Position numbers and translations under genes: made by a program. From Candidatus Saccharicenans subterraneus (GTDB lineage: Bacteria; Acidobacteriota; Aminicenantia; Aminicenantales; Saccharicenantaceae): 64,000 bases of DNA. Below the pieces are notes generated by a model. It was not told the DNA's origin and did no database searches. It saw nothing but the letters and a program-made list of their open reading frames with translations. Numbering within the stretch: the stretch's first letter is position 1; each line of letters opens with the position of its first letter. Positions 10,169 through 17,541 of the stretch are shown piece by piece. The DNA is taken from contig QUAH01000001.1 of NCBI GenBank assembly GCA_003426165.1, positions 186,001 to 250,000 of the forward strand. The letters are read 5' to 3'.

Positions 10169-10638
10169 TTTTTTCCAAACAGTTCTTTCCACAGGGATAT
10201 TTCCAGCGGAGTGGAATCCTCGTCCTGTTTTTCCAGGTCCCGCTCCTCCCGGTGATCTTTCAGGGTCTGCTTGAGCTGCTTGAGAAAGTCGACCGTGCCC
10301 ATCGACCTGGCCCCGTGGGCCCGGGCAATTTCTCTGAGGCCACGGTCGGAGCTTACCACCAGGAAATAGCGCCGGTCCTTTTTTCCGGACAGCAACTCTT
10401 CGATCAGGCTGTCGGCCGGCTGTCCGGGCTCCGGGAACAGCACGGTGAATTTAGGGTTGAGTTTTATTTCGCGTTCTTCGAGTGGTGGTCGGCCGTCGAA
10501 CACCAGGAAGATCCGGGACCGGGTTATCTTCTGGAAAAGGAGCAGCCGGGCCACCAGCCGGTTGCGGCTGGCCGGGTCATACTTGAAATAGGGGTCGGCC
10601 TGCCCCATCAGGTTGTTGCCGTCGATCAAATAGGCCAT
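10165..10638 (-). CDS. NYN-domain (YacP-like) putative RNase
   Basis: A 157-residue PIN-like NYN nuclease. Acidic metal-binding residues sit where the family has them: LIDGNNLM at the N-terminus, LVFDGR, PADSLIEELL and VVSSDRGL. A charged C-terminal tail follows. Relatives such as B. subtilis YacP/Rae1 cleave mRNA on the ribosome, so an RNA-processing role is likely, though the target is unknown. It is translationally coupled to the downstream DUF2520 gene and lies 48 bp after the HIT gene. Confidence 0.85.
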   Translation of the reverse strand: MAYLIDGNNLMGQADPYFKYDPASRNRLVARLLLFQKITRSRIFLVFDGRPPLEEREIKLNPKFTVLFPEPGQPADSLIEELLSGKKDRRYFLVVSSDRGLREIARAHGARSMGTVDFLKQLKQTLKDHREERDLEKQDEDSTPLEISLWKELFGKK

Positions 10639-10658
10639 GCCGGAAAATGCCTTTCGCG

Positions 10659-10677
10659 CCGGAATTATAAATTCCGG
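10659..10677. promoter_or_regulatory. Perfect 8-bp dyad in the HIT-NYN gap
   Basis: CCGGAATT-ATA-AATTCCGG is a perfect inverted repeat. On the minus strand it contains TATAAT, so it could be a protein-binding site over a weak promoter, or a small RNA hairpin between the HIT and NYN genes. No U-tract follows, so it is not a standard terminator. Confidence 0.35.
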
Positions 10678-10686
10678 AAGCGTCGC

Positions 10687-11031
10687 TTAACCGGGCGGCC
10701 AGCCCAGACGCCTTCCACCCAGGAGATGGAAATGGATGTGAAAGACTTCCTGGCCCGAGTCGGGGCCGGTGTTGACCACCACCCGGTAACCACTGTGGTC
10801 GATGCCCTTGAGCCTGGCGATTTCAGCCGCCCTGATCAGGATCCGGCCCAGAAGGCCGGCTTCATCCGGACCGGCTTCTTTCAGGCTGGCCAGGTGTTTC
10901 CTGAGAATGATCAGGGTGTGGACCGGAGCCTGCGGCCTGATGTCGTCGAAGGCCAGGAACTCGTCGTCCTCGTAGACTATCCTGGCCGGTATTTCCTTCC
11001 GGGCAATTTTACAGAAGATGCAATCGCTCAT
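10687..11031 (-). CDS. HIT family (HINT/PKCI-type) nucleotide hydrolase
   Basis: A 114-residue histidine-triad protein. It begins with the zinc-type CIFCKIARKEIPA segment and ends with the catalytic triad FHIHFHLLGG. Branch members hydrolyse nucleoside phosphoramidates or related AMP conjugates; the physiological substrate is uncertain. The start overlaps the murA stop by 4 bp, indicating translational coupling. Confidence 0.93.
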   Translation of the reverse strand: MSDCIFCKIARKEIPARIVYEDDEFLAFDDIRPQAPVHTLIILRKHLASLKEAGPDEAGLLGRILIRAAEIARLKGIDHSGYRVVVNTGPDSGQEVFHIHFHLLGGRRLGWPPG

Positions 11032-12320
11032 GTCTTACCCCCCGTCCTGTGGTTATTGTTGTTCTTAAGACGTTCAATCTTAACGCCGAGCTTGACCAGC
11101 TTGTCTTCGATTTTCTCGTAGCCGCGGTCCAGGTGCTCGATGTCGTTGATTGTGGTCTGGCCGGTGGCCACCAGGCCGGCCAGCACCAGGCAGGCCGAAG
11201 CCCTCAAATCGGTGGCCATCACCTCGGCGCCCGAGAGAGGTGTGGGCCCCCGGACGATGGCCTTGTCTCCCTGGATTTCGATACTGGCACCCAGCCTGGT
11301 CAGCTCGTTGGCGTGGGCAAAGCGCCGGTCGAAGATGGTCTCGGTGATGATGGAAGTGCCGCTGGCCTGGGTCATCAGGACCATGAACTGGGCCTGCATG
11401 TCGGTGGGAAAACCTGGATAGGGAGCCGTGGTTACGTCCTGTGGTTTTATTTCCTGGCTGCCGATAACCCTGATTGACCTTCTTCCGCTTTTTTCTATTC
11501 TGGCACCGGAGATGGTCAGCTTGTCGGTCAGGGCCTGGAGATGGGCCGGCTCCACCTCTCGCAGGACAAGGTCGCCCCCGGTCAGGGCCGCGGCTACCAT
11601 GAAGGTCCCGGCTTCAATCCGGTCTGGAATAATCTGATGGCTGGCCGGGCCCAGGTCATCCACTCCTTTGATCCGGAGCGTTTCTTCTCCTATGCCGTCA
11701 ATCCTGGCTCCCATCTTGACCAGCAGTTCGCACAGGCTGCTGACCTCCGGTTCCAGGGCACAATTTTTGAGGATGGTTTCACCCCGGGCCAGGGCCGCGG
11801 CCATCACCAGGTTTTCGGTGCCGGTGACCGTCTTTTTTTCGAACTCGAACTCCGCTCCCTTGAGCCTCCTGGCCTCGGCCACGATGTAGCCGTGCTCTAT
11901 TTTTATTTCGGCGCCGAGCTTTTGCAGTCCGGTAATATGCAGGTCGACAGGCCGGGTGCCGATGGCACAGCCCCCGGGCAGGGCCACCACGGCCCGGCCC
12001 TTCCTGGCCAGCAGAGGACCCAGCACCAGGATGGAAGCTCTCATGGCCCGGACCAGCTGGTAAGGGGCCTGGTCGGAGAGTATTTTTTTGGCGGTGATGG
12101 TCAGGGATTTCTTTTTAAGCTCGTATTCTGCCCCCAGCTCGGCCAGGAGGGTCAGCATGGTCTGAACATCCTTGACCAGGGGGATATTGGTCAGGCGAAC
12201 TTCTTCGGCGGTCAGGAGGGAAGCGGCCAGGGCCGGGAGGACAGCGTTCTTGGCCCCGCTGATGGTTACCTCGCCCCGGAGCTGGTACGGTTTTTGGGTA
12301 AAAATTCTCAGAGCTTCCAT
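11028..12320 (-). CDS. murA: UDP-N-acetylglucosamine 1-carboxyvinyltransferase MurA
   Basis: Transfers enolpyruvate from PEP to UDP-GlcNAc, the first committed step of peptidoglycan synthesis. The 430-residue length is typical of this EPSP-synthase-like fold. SGAKNA near residue 21 binds substrate. The flexible loop GGCAIGTRPVD carries the catalytic cysteine at about residue 118, the fosfomycin target; a cysteine-to-aspartate change would give natural resistance and is not present. It is the first gene of the murA-HIT-NYN-DUF2520 run. Confidence 0.98.
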   Translation of the reverse strand: MEALRIFTQKPYQLRGEVTISGAKNAVLPALAASLLTAEEVRLTNIPLVKDVQTMLTLLAELGAEYELKKKSLTITAKKILSDQAPYQLVRAMRASILVLGPLLARKGRAVVALPGGCAIGTRPVDLHITGLQKLGAEIKIEHGYIVAEARRLKGAEFEFEKKTVTGTENLVMAAALARGETILKNCALEPEVSSLCELLVKMGARIDGIGEETLRIKGVDDLGPASHQIIPDRIEAGTFMVAAALTGGDLVLREVEPAHLQALTDKLTISGARIEKSGRRSIRVIGSQEIKPQDVTTAPYPGFPTDMQAQFMVLMTQASGTSIITETIFDRRFAHANELTRLGASIEIQGDKAIVRGPTPLSGAEVMATDLRASACLVLAGLVATGQTTINDIEHLDRGYEKIEDKLVKLGVKIERLKNNNNHRTGGKT

Positions 12321-12370
12321 GCCCTGATTTTAGTCGAGCCGGTGGCAAAATTCAAACCCGGCCGTATCGC

Positions 12371-13777
12371 TCAGAGGGAATTGAGGGCCTGGTTGAGGTC
12401 TTCAATTATATCGTCCGGGTTTTCTGCCCCCACGCAGAGCCTGATGAGCTGGGGCGGGATGTCAGCCATCCTCCGGGCCTCTTCCCCCTGCTGCTGGTGG
12501 GTGGAGATGGCCGGGATGGTGGCCACGCTCTTGATGCGTCCCAGGTCGGTGGCCCGGAAGATGATCTTGAACCGGTCGAAAACCTTCCTGGCATTTTCCG
12601 GCGGGCCGTCCACCCGGAAGCTCATCAGGTGTCCGTAGCGGTTCACTTCCTGACCACTGCCGTCATCGGAATCAACCAGTTTCATATATTTTTTGGCCAG
12701 CGGATGGAGCTTGTAGCTGGGCAGTCCCAGGTAGTCCACCTGGTAGACGCGGGGATGTTTTTCCAGGAATTCGGCCACCTTCTGGCAGTTCTGGCTGACG
12801 ATGTCCATTCTCAGGCGCAGGGTGCGCAGGTCGTTGATGGCCATCAGGGCGTTAAAGGGAGAGGCGGCGGGGCCATTGTCGCGGTAGGGCCAGAACTTGA
12901 CGTATTCGGCGAAACTGGCCTTGAAGTTGGGGTCATCGTTCTTGACCTTGGTGACGATGGGCTTCTTGCTGATCAGGGCTCCGCCGATGGCCAGGCCCCC
13001 GGTGGTTATGGACTTGGTGAGCGAGTGAACCACGATATCCACCCCGTAGGCTATCGGCCGCATCAGGGCCGGGGTGGCGCAGGTGGCGTCAAAGATCAGC
13101 GGGATTTCCCAGGAATGGGCCAGGTCGGCCAGGGCCTTGACGTCGCAGAATGATTGTTGCGGGTTGCTCGGCGCTTCCACGTACAGGAAGCGGGTGTTGT
13201 CATCGATCTTGGCCTTCCACTCTTCGATATCTTCCGGGTGCAGGACCCAGCGCACCTCTATGTCCCTTTCTTTCATCTTTCTCACCGAAAAATGCTGGAA
13301 GGTCCCGCCGTAGAGCTGGATGGAGGAAACGAAGTTTATCTTTTCGGGGCCTTCTTTTTGCTTGACCAGGAAGGGGTCAACGGCCATCATGATGGCGGAC
13401 ATCCCCGAAGAGGTGACCACACAGGAGGTCTCGTAACCCGTCCTGTAGCCTTCCAGCAGGGCCAGCACGTATTCCAGGTAATAGGTGGTGGGGTTGGCAA
13501 TTCTGGTGTAACACCAGGTGGGGATTAAGTAGGCCAGGGCGGCTTCCAGCTCGTCGGAATCTCGGTAGCCCTGGGAAGTGGCCAGATAGAGTGGTTCTAT
13601 GATTGCTCCCTGGTTGCGGTCCAGGGCTTCTTCCAGGGAGTAAAGCCCGTGGACGGCTATGGTGTCGAACTTCATCCTCTGCATCCGGGCTCTGACTTCT
13701 TCCTGCCGGGCCAGGAAAGCTTTGGCTTCCCGGATGTACTTTTCAACTCCCGGGGAATATTTCTTTTCTTCGGACAT
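12371..13777 (-). CDS. PLP-dependent trans-sulfuration enzyme (Cys/Met metabolism family)
   Basis: A 468-residue fold-type I PLP enzyme of the family containing cystathionine gamma-synthase, O-acetylhomoserine sulfhydrylase and methionine gamma-lyase. The PLP lysine is in VVHSLTKSITTGG, the phosphate-binding SSGMSAIMMA and the YTRIANPTT substrate loop are present, and FDATCATP holds the PLP aspartate. A ~40-residue N-terminal extension and an unusually long C-terminal half make it larger than the usual ~400 residues. O-acetylhomoserine sulfhydrylase is a reasonable guess, but the exact reaction cannot be read. It starts behind AGGGAGG. Confidence 0.85.
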   Translation of the reverse strand: MSEEKKYSPGVEKYIREAKAFLARQEEVRARMQRMKFDTIAVHGLYSLEEALDRNQGAIIEPLYLATSQGYRDSDELEAALAYLIPTWCYTRIANPTTYYLEYVLALLEGYRTGYETSCVVTSSGMSAIMMAVDPFLVKQKEGPEKINFVSSIQLYGGTFQHFSVRKMKERDIEVRWVLHPEDIEEWKAKIDDNTRFLYVEAPSNPQQSFCDVKALADLAHSWEIPLIFDATCATPALMRPIAYGVDIVVHSLTKSITTGGLAIGGALISKKPIVTKVKNDDPNFKASFAEYVKFWPYRDNGPAASPFNALMAINDLRTLRLRMDIVSQNCQKVAEFLEKHPRVYQVDYLGLPSYKLHPLAKKYMKLVDSDDGSGQEVNRYGHLMSFRVDGPPENARKVFDRFKIIFRATDLGRIKSVATIPAISTHQQQGEEARRMADIPPQLIRLCVGAENPDDIIEDLNQALNSL

Positions 13778-14178
13778 GATGCCTCCCTATCTTAAAGATT
13801 TATTGTGTTCGTTTGGCTTAGTTGGGTGGGCAGGGTGGTGGCGGCCGGCGGCCGCATCAGGCACTCTAAACAGGAACTCATGAAGATAACAAAATACCAC
13901 ACAGCCGGTGGGGGTAGTCAAGCTGAAATTCTTTTCGCCTGAAGGCCCCGGTGTGGTGAGGTTTCAGGCCTTCCTGGTTCGGGGACATTACCTTCATGGA
14001 GATAGCAGCTCTTAATTGGCGATGTTTATGGTTAACCTGGCAGTGGTCAATGGTAAAGAGCCGGTCCTCAGACTTAAATTTATAAGGGCTGAATGGTTTA
14101 TTTTTCTGTTTTTTATTCTTCGGGCAATAAGGATCCTTACCTTTCAGGTGGGCAGCCAGTTGTCTTAATTATTAACAA
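13778..14178. other. Intergenic stretch, ~400 bp
   Basis: A possible minus-strand promoter (TTGACT at 13916-13921 and TATTTT at 13891-13896, 19-bp spacing) would give the trans-sulfuration gene a leader of about 105 nt. The leader contains a short GC hairpin, GCGGCC-GCC-GGCCGC, without a U-tract. I found no match to a SAM riboswitch core. The remaining AT-rich part (14060-14175) shows no gene. Confidence 0.4.
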
Positions 14179-14724
14179 TTACCAGGCGGGGCCGCGCCTC
14201 CGTCCCTGGCCGCGGCTCCAGGTCGGGAAACCCCGGCGGTCTCTCAGGGTAATGGTCTGATTGCCAATTCTCAGTTCCCTGGCGATGACCAGTTTCCGGC
14301 CGTCTTTACCTTCTTCGGTCACAGAACCTACCAGCCGGATTTTTTCTCCTTTGTGAAGGTCGGTGCGGAAGAACCAGGCCGGGGCCGTTTCCACCTCCAC
14401 CAGCTCACCGCCGCTCTTTTCCTTGACCAGGAGAACCAGGAAATTCCCCTTGCCCTCGTACCTGTTTTCAAACCGCAGGTCTTCGATCTGACCTTCGATG
14501 GTCACCTCCCGGTCGACATCGTAAAAATGGGGGCGGGTTTGAGCCTGCTGGTTAGCCTGGCCTTCCCCGGAAGAAGTCTCCTGGGCTGCGACCGGGCCGG
14601 ACAGAGAGAGCAGAACCATCAGCAGTAACCCCATAAGAATGACGGCCCGGTGCCGCCAGCTCCGCCCGGGGAGCAGCTTCTTTATTCCACCATCCATTTC
14701 TTTCCTGGAATCTTGATTTCTCAT
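14179..14724 (-). CDS. Secreted OB-fold-like protein of unknown function
   Basis: A 181-residue protein. After a charged N-terminus a hydrophobic segment (AVILMGLLLMVLLSLSG) ends in VAAQ, a likely signal-peptidase site. A Gln/Ser linker leads into about 90 residues of alternating beta pattern beginning DVDREVTIEGQIEDL, reminiscent of small periplasmic OB folds. The C-terminus (TLRDRRGFPTWSRG then Arg/Gly) looks like a distinct conserved tail. No catalytic residues are evident. It follows the beta-barrel gene by 13 bp and is probably in the same operon. A periplasmic accessory to that barrel is a guess from position only. Confidence 0.65.
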   Translation of the reverse strand: MRNQDSRKEMDGGIKKLLPGRSWRHRAVILMGLLLMVLLSLSGPVAAQETSSGEGQANQQAQTRPHFYDVDREVTIEGQIEDLRFENRYEGKGNFLVLLVKEKSGGELVEVETAPAWFFRTDLHKGEKIRLVGSVTEEGKDGRKLVIARELRIGNQTITLRDRRGFPTWSRGQGRRRGPAW

Positions 14725-14737
14725 GTCGACACCTCAT

Positions 14738-16090
14738 TTATCGCGACGGGGTGACCTGCAGGTTCCAGGTCAATCCTCCGCTGATAACATTCCCATCCCA
14801 GGTAAACCAGGGGTCGGTCGAGTTATTCTTAATGTAGGCATAGTTGAGGAAGAAGGAAACCCGGCGCAGGTCCAGCTGAAGCCGGGCACTGAACTGGTGC
14901 CTTTTATCTTCCCTCTGGATTCCCAGGCTATTGCCCTCCAGGTCCAGGCTGTCTAACCCGGGGAATTTCCTGGAAAAATAGTCATACTGAAAGGCCCCGT
15001 TCAGGTTCTCGGAGAGCAGGGCCGTCAGCTTGGCCGTCAGCGAATACCCCTCCCAGCTGAACTGGTCATAGGTCGGATTTTCAACCATGAAGAGCTCATC
15101 GCTGGAGGCGAAGGGATTTTCGCCCGCGAGATTCCACTGTTTTAAGGCGCCCAGGCTTAAACCGAGGCGATCCCCCAGTCCCTGGGCCAGCAGACCGCCG
15201 ATGGAGGCAATCTGGATATTCTGGCTGCCGGTGTAATAAATGGTCTGGTAGGGTATGCCCCGGATGCTGTAACTTCCGCCCATCTCATAATTCTGTCCCG
15301 GGCCTCCATGCCCGCCGGGCCCACCCTGCAGGGCGGCTTGGGTCAGAAGGACCGGCCCGCGGTAAGCCAGGGCTCCGAGGCCAGCAGTTGAAGAAACCTG
15401 GGTGGCCAGAAGCGGAGTCTCTTCTCCCGTCGAAGAAATTATACCCGGGTGAAAGTAGAGTTTATAACCATACCCGGCCTCTATTTTCAGAGTGGTTTTG
15501 GAGGGAAAATAATGGTCCAGCGATAAGCTCATGTTTTCCGAGAAGTAATCGAAGATGGAATATTTATAATCTCTCAACTGGCTGAGAGTATCAAGCCTGA
15601 CGATGGTGGCCGCATCCAGGTAACTCTTGAAATTGGCCACGAAGCGGATGGTGCCATGGTTGAAGTAGTCGTACAGGTTTCTGAACAGTACCCCTTCTCC
15701 TTCCAGGGCAAAGTAAAAGGCGCTCCTGGAGCCGGCCGGGACCAGGTAGTCGGCACCGAGCTTGCCGGCGAAGGAGCTCAGGCCGGAGTACTTGTAAAGA
15801 AAACTCAAATTAAAATCTCCGTAGAGGGAGAGGCCCTCGGAATCGCCTCCAAAGTAAAGAGAAGCGCTGGTCAACTGGTCGGACAGCGGCTGGTACGATT
15901 GAAAGATGTTGCTGGTGGCGTTGTGGGCCAGCGTGAACTGAACGGTTGAGGCCGATAGAGAGCCGGCCATGAGCAGCACCAGCAGCCAGGTGGTCAGCCC
16001 CAGGACCGGTTTCTTGGTTCTGGTCATTTTTCTTAGGATTCCTCCCGAGGTGATTATATTATTTTTCAACCTTATTCTAAAACCTGCCAT
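14738..16090 (-). CDS. Predicted outer-membrane beta-barrel protein
   Basis: A 450-residue protein of unknown role. A signal sequence (LGLTTWLLVLLMAGSLSAS) is followed by repeated amphipathic beta strands rich in Tyr, Phe, Ser and Gly alternating with short turns, for example SASLYFGGDSEGLSLYGDFN and RVSFFLNYAYIKNNS. This pattern fits an outer-membrane porin-like barrel. The start at 16090 has AGGAGGG 6 bp upstream. An internal ATG at 16027 also has a GGGAGGA site and gives a more usual signal peptide. A Gly/His/Pro-rich loop (GGPGGHGGPGQ) stands out. No CxxCH heme motifs or TonB box are seen. Confidence 0.65.
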   Translation of the reverse strand: MAGFRIRLKNNIITSGGILRKMTRTKKPVLGLTTWLLVLLMAGSLSASTVQFTLAHNATSNIFQSYQPLSDQLTSASLYFGGDSEGLSLYGDFNLSFLYKYSGLSSFAGKLGADYLVPAGSRSAFYFALEGEGVLFRNLYDYFNHGTIRFVANFKSYLDAATIVRLDTLSQLRDYKYSIFDYFSENMSLSLDHYFPSKTTLKIEAGYGYKLYFHPGIISSTGEETPLLATQVSSTAGLGALAYRGPVLLTQAALQGGPGGHGGPGQNYEMGGSYSIRGIPYQTIYYTGSQNIQIASIGGLLAQGLGDRLGLSLGALKQWNLAGENPFASSDELFMVENPTYDQFSWEGYSLTAKLTALLSENLNGAFQYDYFSRKFPGLDSLDLEGNSLGIQREDKRHQFSARLQLDLRRVSFFLNYAYIKNNSTDPWFTWDGNVISGGLTWNLQVTPSR

Positions 16091-16148
16091 TTTTCCCTCC
16101 TGTCTACTTCCGTCTAATTACTGGTCGTAACAACCGAGCGGGATATTT

Positions 16149-16194
16149 AAAACGGGAAAGAACCGGGCCCGTCTTCCCGGTTCCCTCCCGTTTT
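16149..16194 (-). terminator. Long-stem terminator after the Gln-rich gene
   Basis: AAAACGGG and GAACCGGG pair with CCCGGTTC and CCCGTTTT, forming a two-part stem with a small internal loop. The minus-strand product ends in GTTTTAAATA. It lies about 10 bp after the stop of the Gln/Asn-rich gene and separates it from the barrel gene. Confidence 0.75.
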
Positions 16195-16204
16195 CTAACA
16201 CCTG

Positions 16205-17074
16205 TTAACGGTTCCCTTTCCTGGCCACTGCCCCCTTCGGGCCGGTGCCGTCGCAGATCCTGGCCGCCAGGCTGGTCTGCGTTCTGAAGGCCTGCCTGGC
16301 CATGGTCATATTTCTGTTCATGGACTTGGTCATGGCCTGACCGGAACCACTGCCCTCTGGAGAGCCCTTATAGCCGGTGCCGTCCTTGGGAGCTGTCCAG
16401 TCCGGGTCCTGGCAGTTGGGGATTCCGTCCCCGTCATGGTCCCGGTAGAAGTCATTAATTCCGTCTCCGTCTTCATCAACAAAAGGGCCACCCTTTTTCA
16501 CTCTGTTCTTGGGCTGTTCCTTGACCTGGTTCTGAACCCTGTTCCTTTCCTCGTTCCGGATCTGGTTCTTGGTCTGGCTCTTAACCTGGTTTTGCTCCTG
16601 GGCCTTGACCTGGACATTGTGTTCTACCTCGGGTTTGCCGGAACCTTCTTTGTTAATGGAGAGCTGGTTCTCCACGGCCTGGTTCTGAACCTGGTGTTCA
16701 ATCCGCAGCTGGTGCTGGTTTTCAACCTGGCCCTGTTCATTCAGCTGTGTTGCCACCCGGTTCTGGATCTCGTTCCGGACCTGGGTCTGGGACTGAGAAT
16801 TTTCAGCAGCCTGGTTTTCAATGGTCTTCTGGACTTCGGCCCTGACCTGTTCCTGCTCTCTGGTCTGTTCTCTCTGCTGGGTCTGGGGCTTCTCTTCACC
16901 CTTGTTCTGAACCTTGTCCTTAACCTGCACCTGGTTCTTGACCTGTTCCTTCTGCTCGACCTTGGCTTTTTCCTTGGTCTGTTCGGTGTTCTCCTGAGCG
17001 AAGGAATAGGCTGAAACCAGGGCAACCGCTAACATCCCGATGGCCACTGCCATCAACATTTTTTTGAGCCTCAT
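16205..17074 (-). CDS. Secreted Gln/Asn-rich protein with calcium-binding-type loops
   Basis: A 289-residue protein of unknown function. The ATG at 17074 has a strong AAAGGAGGTTAACC site and opens a signal peptide (MLMAVAIGMLAVALVSAYS, then FAQ). Residues ~30-185 are low complexity: Gln, Asn, Lys, Glu and Val in loose repeats such as NQVQVKDKVQNK, probably helical. Then come two Asp-rich loops, DEDGDGIND and DHDGDGIPN, of the thrombospondin type 3/EF-hand-like calcium-binding kind, followed by CQDPDW. The C-terminal region contains CDGTGPKG and a basic tail. It is a monocistronic unit with its own sigma-54-type promoter and terminator. Confidence 0.75.
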   Translation of the reverse strand: MRLKKMLMAVAIGMLAVALVSAYSFAQENTEQTKEKAKVEQKEQVKNQVQVKDKVQNKGEEKPQTQQREQTREQEQVRAEVQKTIENQAAENSQSQTQVRNEIQNRVATQLNEQGQVENQHQLRIEHQVQNQAVENQLSINKEGSGKPEVEHNVQVKAQEQNQVKSQTKNQIRNEERNRVQNQVKEQPKNRVKKGGPFVDEDGDGINDFYRDHDGDGIPNCQDPDWTAPKDGTGYKGSPEGSGSGQAMTKSMNRNMTMARQAFRTQTSLAARICDGTGPKGAVARKGNR

Positions 17075-17111
17075 GGTTAACCTCCTTTTCATGAGTTTCA
17101 CCATTTAATAA

Positions 17112-17128
17112 TGCAAGCCCCGTGCCAG
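17112..17128 (-). promoter_or_regulatory. Sigma-54 (RpoN) promoter
   Basis: The minus strand reads CTGGCACGGGGCTTGCA. This matches the RpoN consensus YTGGCACG-N4-TTGCW at every defined position, with the -24 GG and -12 GC correctly spaced. Transcription would start near 17101, giving a leader of about 27 nt that contains the strong ribosome-binding site of the Gln-rich gene. No RpoN or enhancer-binding protein gene is in the window. Confidence 0.85.
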
Positions 17129-17180
17129 GGTATAAATAGTTCTAAATAAATAACTTATGGTTTTGGCCGGGAGATTTTGG

Positions 17181-17214
17181 CTACAATTTTGGCATTGTTC
17201 CTACAATTTTGTAG
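17181..17214. promoter_or_regulatory. Paired CTACAATTTTG sites, candidate enhancer
   Basis: CTACAATTTTG occurs at 17181 and again at 17201, so the copies are 20 bp (two helical turns) apart. The second copy is a perfect dyad, CTACAA-TT-TTGTAG. They lie 55-90 bp upstream of the sigma-54 -24 element, where enhancer-binding proteins usually sit. This is a positional inference; no known factor is assigned. Confidence 0.5.
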
Positions 17215-17541
17215 GACCGGAAAGGGAAAAAGCCTGGCCAGGGTGGCCTGGCGGGCCATTAGGGCTATTACACCTTATGAAATTGGCTTATAGGTCTTGC
17301 CAGAACGAAATCCAGGGGAGCTTGGAAGCTCTTTATATTCGGGGAAAATATTCAGTTTAACTGTGCTCAGGCTTTGGATAAGGGCCCCAAAATTAGGCCG
17401 GACATTAGTACGCCTGGACCACTCTGGTAGGAGTATCAGGGGTATAATCAGCCAGGACTAATATAGGAATTAATCTGAATATTTGTATAAGCCCGGCTGG
17501 ATAAAGCTGCCCGCTTGACCGGAGGGACTATAAGAATCCTT
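17215..17541. other. Intergenic stretch, ~330 bp
   Basis: Lies between the candidate enhancer and the end of the homoserine dehydrogenase gene. Short open frames here have no ribosome-binding site or recognisable product. I see no RNA gene or terminator of the usual form. Confidence 0.5.

Noticed and set aside
13778-13915. SAM or other riboswitch upstream of the trans-sulfuration gene
   Set aside because: A leader of suitable length exists, but I could not find the conserved core or the paired elements of a known SAM riboswitch.
16436-17014. A 192-codon plus-strand ORF rich in Leu/Val opposite the Gln-rich gene
   Set aside because: It mirrors the low-complexity CAG/AAG/GTC codons of the real gene, has no ribosome-binding site, and the minus-strand gene has signal peptide, promoter and terminator.
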